Origin: Janthinobacterium rivuli
GTDB taxonomy: Bacteria; Pseudomonadota; Gammaproteobacteria; Burkholderiales; Burkholderiaceae_D
Direction of reading: 5' to 3'
Assembly: GCF_029690045.1 (NCBI RefSeq)
Contig: NZ_CP121464.1
Coordinates: forward strand, 3,596,001 to 3,660,000
DNA length: 64,000 nucleotides
Shown here: positions 7,462-15,584 of the stretch, piece after piece
Layout: every line of letters begins with the position of its first letter
Position numbering within the stretch: position 1 is the first letter of the stretch
The notes under the pieces: model-generated
Told to the model about the DNA's origin: nothing
Database searches by the model: none
Seen by the model: only the letters and a program-made list of their open reading frames with translations
Position numbers and translations under genes: made by a program

Positions 7462-7710
7462 ATGAACGATACCACCACCTTACCCCCATTGCCCGATCGC
7501 TTGTCGATCGACCCCAGCAGCCCTTACCACGTTGCAGCCGTGTTCGAGAACGACGTCGGCATCCGCTTCAACGACAAGGAACGTCTTGACGTGGAAGAAT
7601 ATTGCATCAGCGAACGCTGGATCAAGGTTGCTTCCACCAAGTCCCTCGACCGCCGCGGCCGTCCGCTGCAGATCAAGCTGAAGGGCAAAGTCGAAGCGTT
7701 CTACCGCTAA
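7462..7710 (+). CDS. DUF3297 family small protein
   Basis: An 82-residue soluble protein with the DUF3297 pattern: PDRLSIDPSSPYH, GIRFNDKERLDVEEYCISE, and a basic C-terminal GRPLQIKLKGKVEAFYR. It has no signal or membrane segment. Function is unknown; the family is common in proteobacteria. I chose ATG 7462 because the upstream in-frame ATG (7426) falls in sequence unlike the family. A strong terminator follows at 7733-7757. Confidence 0.72.
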   Translation: MNDTTTLPPLPDRLSIDPSSPYHVAAVFENDVGIRFNDKERLDVEEYCISERWIKVASTKSLDRRGRPLQIKLKGKVEAFYR

Positions 7711-7732
7711 GCAACACCTACAGTTGTCATCG

Positions 7733-7757
7733 AGGCCGATTTGCATCGGCCTTTTTT
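7733..7757 (+). terminator. Rho-independent terminator after DUF3297 gene
   Basis: AGGCCGAT (7733-7740), loop TTGC, ATCGGCCT (7745-7752) and a T run to 7757 form a clear intrinsic terminator on the plus strand. It also separates this gene from the convergent lipoprotein gene. Confidence 0.85.
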
Positions 7758-7786
7758 ACGTCCGCAGGTATTGCCCAGCAGGCCGA

Positions 7787-8431
7787 TCAGGCTGCCGGCG
7801 GCTGGAAGGCGCAGAAGCCCGGCCACTGGTCGCGGCTGTCACACACTTTCAGGCAACCTTTGTTCTCCTTGAACGTGGCGACGACCTTGATGGGGAAACC
7901 ATAGAGTGGCGTGGTGGCCAGGAAGGCGGTCGAGCAGCTTTGCTCGTTGCTGAAGCGGAAAGTGATTTCTTCGCGGCGGCCCTTGCGCTCAAAGCTCAGC
8001 ATGAAGGTTTCATTGCTGTTCCACTGCGCCTTGCCTGGTACGCGGAAACGGTAGCGGGGGCTGCCCTGTTGCTGACCCTCAAGTTTCTGCCCAAAGACGC
8101 GGCTGCTGGCCGTGGCCGTTTCGACCTTGGCAACGGGATACACGACGCCAAAGATATAGGTGCCGGCAAACCCCTGGTCGAAGCCAAGTCCCTTCTGGTA
8201 AAACGGCACGACGATATGCGGTGCACCCGCGTATTCCACGGTATTGCGCGCCGTCACGCGCGACGTCAGCTTGTCATCGGGCTCTTTGCCGAAGACCACG
8301 TCCAGTTCCAGCAAAGCTTGTTGCTTGTCGATATCTTGCGCCAGATAATCCTTGGGGAACGTTTCGCCGTGCACGCAGCCGGCCAGCAAGGAGGCGGCAA
8401 AGCAGCCGGCGATCAGTTTACATATTGTCAT
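7787..8431 (-). CDS. Predicted lipoprotein of unknown function
   Basis: This 214-residue protein has a lipoprotein signal ending LLAGC (Cys19). The mature part has several cysteines near the C-terminus (CLKVCDSRDQWPGFC). I do not recognise the family. Its start overlaps the stop of the upstream envelope gene (ATGA-type junction at 8428-8431), so the two are probably translated together and may act together. An upstream extension in the same frame (to 8635) is antisense-like and lacks a plausible signal. Confidence 0.55.
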   Translation of the reverse strand: MTICKLIAGCFAASLLAGCVHGETFPKDYLAQDIDKQQALLELDVVFGKEPDDKLTSRVTARNTVEYAGAPHIVVPFYQKGLGFDQGFAGTYIFGVVYPVAKVETATASSRVFGQKLEGQQQGSPRYRFRVPGKAQWNSNETFMLSFERKGRREEITFRFSNEQSCSTAFLATTPLYGFPIKVVATFKENKGCLKVCDSRDQWPGFCAFQPPAA

Positions 8432-9282
8432 GGCTGTTTTCCTTCCGGCGGCGCGGAGATGAGGCCCAGCCCCGTCACTTGCAAGCCGTTCTTGCCTTGT
8501 TTCCATTGAAATTGCTGGCCGAACCAGGCCAGTTCCAGCTCGCGCCGGATGCGGATCGAATCCGTGCGGCCCTGGCGCGCCTTGATGGCGGCGCCCGCCT
8601 GCGCGGAAGCGGCGTCCGACAAGGGCTTCAGCCACCGTTGATAGGTGTCCGGCGGCAAGGCCAGCTCACCGGCCACGCCGTTGTCGCGCGTGGCAACGAT
8701 GATGCCCACCTTCGTCAGCGTATTCGTCAGATAGGCGCCGCGCCGCCCGTCGGGCGAGACGGAGACGAGCATGGCATGCGGATAATCGCCGCGGACGTTG
8801 CCCGGCACGTCAAACCACAGCAATTCGCCCGTGCCCGTATCGAGCGCGCGTCCGTCGCGGGGAAACAGCAGCACCTCGCTGTTGCCCGGCTGCGGCACGC
8901 CCCATTCGGGGTCGCGTTCCGTGCGCACCATGTTGTCGCGCTGCATGGGACTGATGGGCCGCATCAGCGGCTCGCCATTCTGCACGCCGATCAATATCGT
9001 GCCCTGGCCCGTATAGCCCTTGGTAAACGCCAGCAGCATGGGCTGGCCTTCGCGCGTGGCCTTGATCGGCCGCACTTCCACCACCTCGCGCGCGCCGCCG
9101 GGCCAGTAGCCGTGCCGGCGAAAAGTCAAGGTAACGAGCGGGTCGTGGCGGTCACGCGTGACGACAAAGTCGCCGTATTGCTTCATCACCGGCACGTAGG
9201 ATGTTTGCGCCTGCGCGGCGGGCAGGACGGCGGCCAGCAAGCTGGCGGAGGCCGCCAGGCGGCATAAAGAGAGGGACAGCAT
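8428..9282 (-). CDS. Exported protein of unknown function
   Basis: This 284-residue protein has a typical signal peptide (hydrophobic core about residues 7-20, cleavage near AQA-Q). The body is rich in beta-type segments with PDGRRGAYLTNT-like stretches, but no catalytic motif or named family was recognised. It is coupled to the downstream lipoprotein by a 4-base overlap. I start at ATG 9282, where the signal peptide begins; the longer frame to 9354 adds residues without signal character. Confidence 0.55.
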   Translation of the reverse strand: MLSLSLCRLAASASLLAAVLPAAQAQTSYVPVMKQYGDFVVTRDRHDPLVTLTFRRHGYWPGGAREVVEVRPIKATREGQPMLLAFTKGYTGQGTILIGVQNGEPLMRPISPMQRDNMVRTERDPEWGVPQPGNSEVLLFPRDGRALDTGTGELLWFDVPGNVRGDYPHAMLVSVSPDGRRGAYLTNTLTKVGIIVATRDNGVAGELALPPDTYQRWLKPLSDAASAQAGAAIKARQGRTDSIRIRRELELAWFGQQFQWKQGKNGLQVTGLGLISAPPEGKQP

Positions 9283-9363
9283 GGCATCCTGTAAAGGTCG
9301 CACGGGGCGAAGAATCAGAATTCTAAACGATTCCTCGCCAGCAACACTGCCCAATTGGAAACA

Positions 9364-10182
9364 TCAGCGGCGCTGGATTTCGATCAGCTCGATCTCGAAC
9401 AACTTGGGCCACAGTTTTCCCGTGACAAACAGGCGCTTGCCCCGTGCATCCCAGGCGATGCCGTTGAGCACGGCGTCTGGATTGGCCGTGCCCCGCTGCC
9501 CGGGTGGCAGCAAGCCCGTCAGGTCGATCCAGCCGACAACCTTGCCGCTGGCCGGGTCGATGCGGGCGATCACGTCCGCGCCCCACACATTGGCAAACAA
9601 TTCCCCGTCGACCATTTCCAGCTCGTTCAGGCGCTCGATGGCGCGGCCCTCGGCCTTCACCTCGAAGCGGCGCACCTCGGCCAGGGTCTTCGGATTGAGC
9701 ACGCGGATGGCGGAGCTGCCGTCGCTCATGTAGACGAATTGACTGTCGCTGGCCAGGCCCCAGCCTTCGCCCTGGTAACTGAATTTGCGTTTCAATTTGA
9801 AGGTCTTCAAGTCGAAGACGTAGCCGGTCTGCGAAATCCAGGTCAGGCCCAGGATTTCATCGCCCACGTCGGTGATGCCTTCGCCAAATACTGTTTTGTC
9901 CAGCATGGTTTTCTGCAAGACCTTGCCCGTCGCCAATTCCACCTTGCGCAAGGAGGACTGGCCGTTCTGGCCCGTGCTTTCATACAGGTGGCCGTCCTTG
10001 AACAGCAAGCCCTGGGTGAACGCCTGGGGATCGTGCGGATAGGTATTCTTGACGAAATAGCCATACACGGGAATGGCCGCCTGGGCGTAGCCCATTTCGC
10101 TCATCAGGCCCACGGTGCACAACAATCCCAGCAGCAGCGAACCTGCCGTGCGTTTCACACTTGTTTTACCGATATTCTTCAT
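9364..10182 (-). CDS. Glutaminyl-peptide cyclotransferase (plant-type)
   Basis: This 272-residue exported protein has a signal peptide (about residues 1-35) and a beta-propeller-like body with the family landmarks YPHDPQAFTQGLLF, YESTGQNGQSSLRKV, FGEGITDVGD, LTWISQTG and a later LNELEMVDGELFANVW. Plant-type enzymes of this fold turn N-terminal glutamine into pyroglutamate, protecting peptides from aminopeptidases. In this window it would act in the periplasm. The next minus-strand gene starts 82 bases after its stop. Confidence 0.82.
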   Translation of the reverse strand: MKNIGKTSVKRTAGSLLLGLLCTVGLMSEMGYAQAAIPVYGYFVKNTYPHDPQAFTQGLLFKDGHLYESTGQNGQSSLRKVELATGKVLQKTMLDKTVFGEGITDVGDEILGLTWISQTGYVFDLKTFKLKRKFSYQGEGWGLASDSQFVYMSDGSSAIRVLNPKTLAEVRRFEVKAEGRAIERLNELEMVDGELFANVWGADVIARIDPASGKVVGWIDLTGLLPPGQRGTANPDAVLNGIAWDARGKRLFVTGKLWPKLFEIELIEIQRR

Positions 10183-10207
10183 ATTCTTGACGGTGGTTGG
10201 CGAGTGC

Positions 10208-11116
10208 CTATTGTAAACGGGCCGCGTCCGCCATGCGCGTCCTGACGAGCTCGAGCCAGGCACGGGCGGCAAACGACAGCCGCCCGCCGCGGCGCCAGGC
10301 CAGCATCAGATTCCACTCCACGGGCGGACCGTCCAGGGGAATCACGTCAAACTGGGCGGCATCGAGCGTGTCGCAATACATCTTCGGCAGCAGGCAGATG
10401 CCCACGCCCAGCTGTACCAGCGAAGCAATGAAGTCCCACTGGCCGCTGCGGCCCGTGATGCGCGGCGCGAAGCCGGCCCGCTGGCAGGCATCGAGCACGA
10501 TGTCGTTCAGGGCGAAGGCGGCGCCATAGAAAATGAAGGGACTATCGGCCAGCTCGGCCAGGGCGACGGAAACGCGTCCCTGCCACGCAGAACCGGGCGC
10601 GGCCAGCAGGCACAGCGGCGAGCGCACGAGGGGCAAGGCTTCGAAATCCTGCCAAGTGGCCGCATTGCCCGGGTAGTCGAGCATGGTGCCCAGTTCGACC
10701 GTGCCGGTGCGCAAGTCGCGCTCGATCGCCTGCGTGCCGCTTTCATACATCTTCAACTCGATGCCCGGATAGCGCTGGTGGTATTCGGCCAGCCACGGCG
10801 CCAGGGTCGAATGGGTTTGCGGCGACACGCCGACGCGCAGCTCTCCCCGCTCCAGATGCTGCAGGTCGCGCAATTCCACTTTCAGTTCCGCGTGCAGGGC
10901 CAGCAACTCATGCGCGCGCGCCAGCACCACCTGGCCCGCGTCCGTCAGGGTAAACCGCTTGCCCGCGCGGTCGAGCAAGGCCAGGTCCAGCGACTGCTCC
11001 AGCTGGGCGACCATCTTGCTGACGGTGGGTTGCGTCACGTGCAGCCTGGCGGCCGCGCGCGTAAAACTGGCTTGCTCGACCACTTCGACGAAGTAGCGCA
11101 AGGAGCGGATATCCAT
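10208..11116 (-). CDS. LysR-type regulator, likely of the adjacent lrgAB-type genes
   Basis: This 302-residue protein has an N-terminal winged HTH (FTRAAARLHVTQPTVSKMVAQLE, about 17-39) and a LysR effector domain. It is transcribed away from the LrgA/LrgB pair with 103 bases between starts. This is the layout of CidR-type regulators, which respond to weak acids such as acetate in Gram-positive bacteria; the effector here is not known. I chose the ATG at 11116 so that MDIRSLRYF begins the HTH domain as in the family. Confidence 0.82.
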   Translation of the reverse strand: MDIRSLRYFVEVVEQASFTRAAARLHVTQPTVSKMVAQLEQSLDLALLDRAGKRFTLTDAGQVVLARAHELLALHAELKVELRDLQHLERGELRVGVSPQTHSTLAPWLAEYHQRYPGIELKMYESGTQAIERDLRTGTVELGTMLDYPGNAATWQDFEALPLVRSPLCLLAAPGSAWQGRVSVALAELADSPFIFYGAAFALNDIVLDACQRAGFAPRITGRSGQWDFIASLVQLGVGICLLPKMYCDTLDAAQFDVIPLDGPPVEWNLMLAWRRGGRLSFAARAWLELVRTRMADAARLQ

Positions 11117-11120
11117 AATG

Positions 11121-11137
11121 CATTCCAATATCGAATG
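11121..11137. promoter_or_regulatory. Dyad matching a LysR box
   Basis: CATTC (11121-11125) and GAATG (11133-11137) form an inverted repeat around seven bases and contain the T-N11-A core typical of LysR operators. The dyad sits 5 bases upstream of the regulator start and between the divergent genes, as expected for autoregulation plus control of the LrgA gene. Confidence 0.5.
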
Positions 11138-11219
11138 ATAATCATGAGTTTAAGTCATTTTATCTTTTGATGCGGGATCCCTACAATGAGAACTTCCCCC
11201 TGCCGCTAGAAAGCCCGCC

Positions 11220-11678
11220 GTGAAAGCCGTCCCTTATTCCACTACCGCCCCACTTTCCGTCCCCGTCTGGCGCCAGCCCGCGCAGACCGTGTGGCAAGTG
11301 GGCGTGCTGATCGCCGCCTGGTGGCTGGCCGATGCGGCCGCTTCCGCCCTGCACCTGCCGTTTTCCGGCGGCGTCGTCGGCCTGTTCGTGCTGGTGGCAC
11401 TGCTGCTGGCCGGCTGGGTGCGGCCAGCAGCCATCGAACTGGGCGCGAACTGGCTGCTGGCCAATATGCTGCTGTTCTTCATTCCGCTGGTCGTGTCCGT
11501 GGTGCAATTTACGCAACTGCTGAAGTCACAGGGTTTGATGCTGTTCGTGAATATCGGCCTGGGCTTTGCCAGCGTGATGCTCGCCACGGCGTTCACCGTG
11601 GAATGGGTCTGCCGCTATGAGCGCAAGCTGCGCCTGCAAAAGTTGCTGCGCCAGCGCACAGCCAGGGCGCAAGCATGA
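11220..11678 (+). CDS. LrgA/CidA-family holin-like membrane protein
   Basis: This 152-residue protein has four membrane helices and the family segment LPFSGGVVGLFVLVALLLAGWV. CidA/LrgA proteins form small membrane oligomers and, with their LrgB/CidB partner, affect autolysis or export of pyruvate and other metabolites. The start is GTG at 11220; no in-frame ATG precedes the first helix. It overlaps the LrgB gene by 4 bases. Confidence 0.78.
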   Translation: MKAVPYSTTAPLSVPVWRQPAQTVWQVGVLIAAWWLADAAASALHLPFSGGVVGLFVLVALLLAGWVRPAAIELGANWLLANMLLFFIPLVVSVVQFTQLLKSQGLMLFVNIGLGFASVMLATAFTVEWVCRYERKLRLQKLLRQRTARAQA

Positions 11679-12364
11679 ACACCGTGCTCTTGTCCCTGCT
11701 GTTTTTGCTGCTGACCCTGGTGCTGTTCTACGCCAACCAGGCGCTGCACCGCCGCCATCCGCACTTTTTGCTCACGCCCGCCATTTGCACCTCGGCGATA
11801 TTGATCGTCATCGTACAAGCGACCTCGACGCCGTTCGCCACGTATTTCGGCGAAACGCGCTGGCTGCCGTGGCTGCTGGGGCCGGCCACCATCGCGTTTG
11901 CGCTGCCCATCTTCCAGGAGCGCAAGCTGATCCGCAAACACTGGCTGGCCCTGTCGCTGGGCAGCTGCGCCGGCATTGTCGCCTCGGTCGCCGCCACCCT
12001 GCTGCTGGACCGCTTGCTGGGGGTGCACGGCGACATGGCGCGCAGCCTGCTGGCCCGCTCCGTGTCGACGCCGTTCGCGCTGGAAGCGTCGCGCCACATG
12101 GGCGGCTCGGCCCAGCTGACGGGCATTTTCGTGGTGATGACGGGCTTGTTCGGCCTGCTGCTGGGCAAACCGCTGCTGAAACTGCTGCCCTTACGCATGC
12201 GCATCGCCCGTGGCGCCCCGTATGGCGCGGCCGCGCACGGTTTTGGCTTGTCCGTGGCGCGCCGGGTGGGCACGGAAGAAGGCGCCGTGGCCAGCCTGAC
12301 GATGATTTTTTCGGGCGTCGTGACGGTGCTGCTGGCGCCGCTGCTGGGGCGCTTGCTCGCTTAA
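11675..12364 (+). CDS. lrgB: LrgB/CidB-family membrane protein
   Basis: This 229-residue protein has about seven membrane segments and the LrgB landmarks LLGPATIAFALPIF, SVSTPFALEASRHMGG and a conserved GAAAHGFGLSVARRVGTEEGAVASL. It is translationally coupled to the LrgA gene. The pair belongs to the LrgAB/CidAB system; the precise role in Gram-negative bacteria is uncertain (autolysis control or metabolite efflux). Confidence 0.85.
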   Translation: MNTVLLSLLFLLLTLVLFYANQALHRRHPHFLLTPAICTSAILIVIVQATSTPFATYFGETRWLPWLLGPATIAFALPIFQERKLIRKHWLALSLGSCAGIVASVAATLLLDRLLGVHGDMARSLLARSVSTPFALEASRHMGGSAQLTGIFVVMTGLFGLLLGKPLLKLLPLRMRIARGAPYGAAAHGFGLSVARRVGTEEGAVASLTMIFSGVVTVLLAPLLGRLLA

Positions 12365-12419
12365 CGTTCCCTCGGCGCGATTGCGGCAGGTCAAAACGGC
12401 AAGCGCGGGTTGGGCGATA

Positions 12420-12443
12420 GTGGGCGGAGTTTCGTTCGCCCAC
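12420..12443. repeat. Inverted repeat ahead of the toxin-like genes
   Basis: GTGGGCG (12420-12426) and CGCCCAC (12437-12443) form a perfect 7-bp stem around ten bases. There is no T run, so it is a weak terminator candidate; it could instead be mRNA structure just before the ATG at 12459. Confidence 0.4.
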
Positions 12444-12458
12444 CATCCCGGAAACCCT

Positions 12459-13550
12459 ATGGCAAGCACATCCAATCCAGGGCCGCAAGCCTTGCAAGTC
12501 GACTATTTTTCCGCCAGCGACCAGTTCCTGTTCACGCAGACGGCCGCCGATCTGCTGGAGCAGCAAGCCAATCTCGACCTTGACGCGCAAGTCGATGCCG
12601 GCCTGGCCTATCAGGTCAGCCAGTTCCAGTCACAAATGAAGAACCGGGCGATGACCGCCGGCGACCGCATCCTGCCCGCCTACATCGGTCTGCTGAGCCA
12701 GGCGACGGCCTTTGCCGCGCTATGGGACGCCGCCTACCAGTTGCAACGGCCCCGGCTGGCGCAAGCGGCGCAGGATGGCGCCGCGCGCGCCGACATCGCG
12801 CAGGTCTACCGGCAACTGGCGGTGCAATCGGGACACATCAACCAGCAAGCCCAGGCGCTGTCGGGCGACATGCGCGTCATCGCCGGCGAACTGGCGCCGC
12901 TCAACGCGGGCTTCAACACGGCGCTGTCGGCCACCATCGCCGCTCTGGGCGCCGCTGCCAGCGCATCATCGGCCAGCATCGACCAGCTGAAAGCCGCCAT
13001 CAACACGAATATCGCCGATATCGTCGCCGGCGCCAACAAAACGGGCGCTGCCGTCACGGAATTGATCGTCAAGACCATGACCACCATCAGCGACGCCCAG
13101 AGTGATGGAAAGTCCGCGCCATCGGGCGACTTCGTGGTGCAAGGCATCGATGCGGCGGAACAGGGCGTGGCCGAAACGGCGCAGGCCCGCACGGCCCTGA
13201 ACGCCAACAATGCCCTGCTGGCCAGCGCCTACCAGCAGCTGGCCGACGCCGATGCGCTGGTAGCCGTGGCCAAGGTGGTGCAGGTGCAGAACAGCCAGTT
13301 CACCAGCGCGTTCAACAGCGCACTCGATACGGCCCAGGTGCTGGCCGAGGACTGGGGCCAGTCGCCGCAGGCGCCGCCAGCGACGGGCGTCAGCGCCGGC
13401 CTGGCCGCCTTTGCCGACGCCGTCGCCGGCATGGCCAGCGATGCCGACGCCGAGACGCTGGGCGGGCAGCTCGATTACGCCAACACGGCGTGGCAGCTGC
13501 TGGCCGCCAGTCTGGCGCCGCTGGAGCAAACCATGACAGGCGCGTCCTGA
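12459..13550 (+). CDS. HBL/NHE-like helical protein, candidate alpha-pore-forming toxin component 1
   Basis: This 363-residue protein is almost entirely alpha-helical and rich in Ala, Gln and Asn, without a signal peptide. It contains an Ala-rich, mildly hydrophobic central stretch (about 150-180) but no strong membrane hairpin. Size, composition and the two related genes after it match the soluble component of tripartite alpha-pore-forming toxins (Bacillus HBL/NHE, Aeromonas AHL). I start at ATG 12459 rather than 12381 because the upstream residues lie in the LrgB-gene spacer and hairpin. Assignment rests on architecture, not on a search. Confidence 0.6.
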   Translation: MASTSNPGPQALQVDYFSASDQFLFTQTAADLLEQQANLDLDAQVDAGLAYQVSQFQSQMKNRAMTAGDRILPAYIGLLSQATAFAALWDAAYQLQRPRLAQAAQDGAARADIAQVYRQLAVQSGHINQQAQALSGDMRVIAGELAPLNAGFNTALSATIAALGAAASASSASIDQLKAAINTNIADIVAGANKTGAAVTELIVKTMTTISDAQSDGKSAPSGDFVVQGIDAAEQGVAETAQARTALNANNALLASAYQQLADADALVAVAKVVQVQNSQFTSAFNSALDTAQVLAEDWGQSPQAPPATGVSAGLAAFADAVAGMASDADAETLGGQLDYANTAWQLLAASLAPLEQTMTGAS

Positions 13551-13599
13551 ACGGTGCGCCACCGCTTGTCCCCACAACGATCCATCCGAGGAGCCGCGC

Positions 13600-14685
13600 A
13601 TGTCGAATCAAAACCAGGCAGCACAAGGCATCAGCACCGCCAACAAAGCGCAATGTTCACAAGCGCTGCTGATACAAACCTACGCCAACAGCATCAACGA
13701 GCAGCCCAGCGTGGATTTTTCGGGCGACGCCAATTTGCTGAAATACCAGTCGCAAATCAACGATGGCCTGGGTCAGGCGCAAACCCACGCCACCGCCTAC
13801 CTGAATGTCATCCAGCCCACGATCATTGCCAACATCGCCAATATCGGCAATTACTATGCGCTCAACAATGCCGTGCTGACGGCCTTGCCTACCGGCTCGA
13901 CCGAGGCGCAATGGATCGCCACCCTGACGGCGCTGCAACAGCAATCTCAGCAATACCAGACAGCCGCGAATGGCGTCGTCAGCGCACTGCAGACCTTGCA
14001 CGACAACCTGACCACGGATTCCGCCTCGTTCTCCACCACCGTCAGCGACCTGAACGCGGCCGTGAATGGCGACAATGGCGTGCTCAGCTCCATCAACAGC
14101 CAGCTCGGCACCATCCAGGGCCAGATCGACGGCGCCATTGCCGGCACCGTGCTGAGCGGCCTGGCCATCGTGGGCGGCACCTTCATGGTCGTCGTCGGGG
14201 GCGTGGCCGATTTCGTCACGGCAGGCACGTCGACGCCGCTGGTGGTGGCCGGTGTTGCCGTCGTGGCCGCCGGCATAGGCGGCGAAGTGGCCTCGGCCAT
14301 CACCCTGAAAAACCTGAACGATGAAAAGGCGACCCTGCTGGGACAGGAAGCGTCGCTGACGGCCGAAGTCAAGCTGTCCACCGGCATCAGCAGCGGCTAT
14401 GCCAGCCTGTCGAACCAGGTGCAGGCAGCCGTGCAATCGGCCACGCAGATGGAAAACGCGTGGGAATTTCTCAGCAGCGACTTGGGCAGCCTGATCAGCG
14501 ATCTGCAGCAAGGCATACAAAACACGGACACCATCCGCAGCCTGTTCCTGACGGCCGCCAACACGGAAATGCAAGCCGTCACCACGGACATCACCACCAT
14601 CAAGGGGCAGATGACGGGCGTTACCAGCATCGTCGCGCCCAAGGGCCAGACGGTGGGCGAAGCGGCCGTCGCCGCAGCGGCGTGA
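13600..14685 (+). CDS. HBL/NHE-like pore-forming toxin component with hydrophobic hairpin
   Basis: This 361-residue helical protein has long Gln/Asn/Ser-rich helices flanking a strongly hydrophobic double segment at about 181-236 (AGTVLSGLAIVGGTFMVVVG, then STPLVVAGVAVVAAGIGGEV). This is the head-domain hairpin expected of a pore-inserting alpha-PFT subunit. No signal peptide is present, which is usual for this superfamily in Gram-negatives. It begins 49 bases after component 1 and ends 5 bases before component 3. Confidence 0.66.
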   Translation: MSNQNQAAQGISTANKAQCSQALLIQTYANSINEQPSVDFSGDANLLKYQSQINDGLGQAQTHATAYLNVIQPTIIANIANIGNYYALNNAVLTALPTGSTEAQWIATLTALQQQSQQYQTAANGVVSALQTLHDNLTTDSASFSTTVSDLNAAVNGDNGVLSSINSQLGTIQGQIDGAIAGTVLSGLAIVGGTFMVVVGGVADFVTAGTSTPLVVAGVAVVAAGIGGEVASAITLKNLNDEKATLLGQEASLTAEVKLSTGISSGYASLSNQVQAAVQSATQMENAWEFLSSDLGSLISDLQQGIQNTDTIRSLFLTAANTEMQAVTTDITTIKGQMTGVTSIVAPKGQTVGEAAVAAAA

Positions 14686-14690
14686 GCGCC

Positions 14691-15494
14691 ATGGCCGGCC
14701 TGCTGACGCAAACCCTCGCCAACCTGCTGGCCGCGCAGCAGCGGATCGCAGCCCTCGGTGGCTTGCCGCCAGCCGCCCAGCAGATCCAGGCAGGATGCAA
14801 TGCCTTGATTCAACCCATGCTGGCGCAAACGCGCGCGCTGCAGCAGGCTGTTGCCGCCTTCGTCCAGACGGCAACGCCGCAACTGGCGCAAGTACAAGGC
14901 ATGCTGTCGGCGCAGGCGCCGCTGCCTGACATCAAGGCGACCATGGATGCCCTGCAGCAGCAGGCACAGCAGCTGCAAGGCACAGCCAACGCCACGGCCG
15001 GCACGCTGACGGCGCAAACGGCGCAATTGATGGGGTATTTCAACCAGCTTGCCGGTGTCGAAGCGGGCCTGCAAAGCCAGGTCACGGCCTTGCAGGGGCA
15101 GCTGGGCGACGCGCAAAGCGAACTCGATGCGGCGCAGAAGCGCTATTACTATCTGCTGGCGCTCGGTCCGTTCGGCCTGGTCGGCCTGGCCGTGGCCTTG
15201 GGCCTATACTTGAAATGGAAATCCGATGTCAGCGACCTGCAAAGCCAGATCGGCGGCTTGAACGGCCAGATCGGCGCCTTCAATGGCATGAAGGCGGCGT
15301 GCCAGCAGCTGGGCACGGATTGCCAGGGCCTCGCCAGCAGCATTGCAGGCGTGCGCAATGCCGTCAATTTCCTCGTCAGCGACCTGCTCGAGGTCAACGA
15401 CGACCTGGACGCGGGCGATGCCACGGTCGTCATTGCCCTGATGGCGACGGCGGCCAGCACGGAACTGGCCACCCTGGGCACGGATGCCGCTTGA
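14691..15494 (+). CDS. HBL/NHE-like helical toxin component 3 with single membrane segment
   Basis: This 267-residue helical protein has coiled-coil-like Gln/Ala-rich helices (about 25-150), one hydrophobic segment (152-175, LLALGPFGLVGLAVALGLYL) and a second helical region. It starts 5 bases after the component 2 stop. The smaller size and central membrane segment fit a membrane-binding subunit of a tripartite alpha-PFT. Together the three genes make one operon. Which subunit binds first cannot be told from sequence. Confidence 0.6.
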   Translation: MAGLLTQTLANLLAAQQRIAALGGLPPAAQQIQAGCNALIQPMLAQTRALQQAVAAFVQTATPQLAQVQGMLSAQAPLPDIKATMDALQQQAQQLQGTANATAGTLTAQTAQLMGYFNQLAGVEAGLQSQVTALQGQLGDAQSELDAAQKRYYYLLALGPFGLVGLAVALGLYLKWKSDVSDLQSQIGGLNGQIGAFNGMKAACQQLGTDCQGLASSIAGVRNAVNFLVSDLLEVNDDLDAGDATVVIALMATAASTELATLGTDAA

Positions 15495-15584
15495 AGCGCC
15501 TGGCATCCATTGCTTGCAGGGACTGACGGCACGGGCGTTTATCGGGGATAATACGTCTTTCCCCTTGCCAGCACCCGCGCCACG

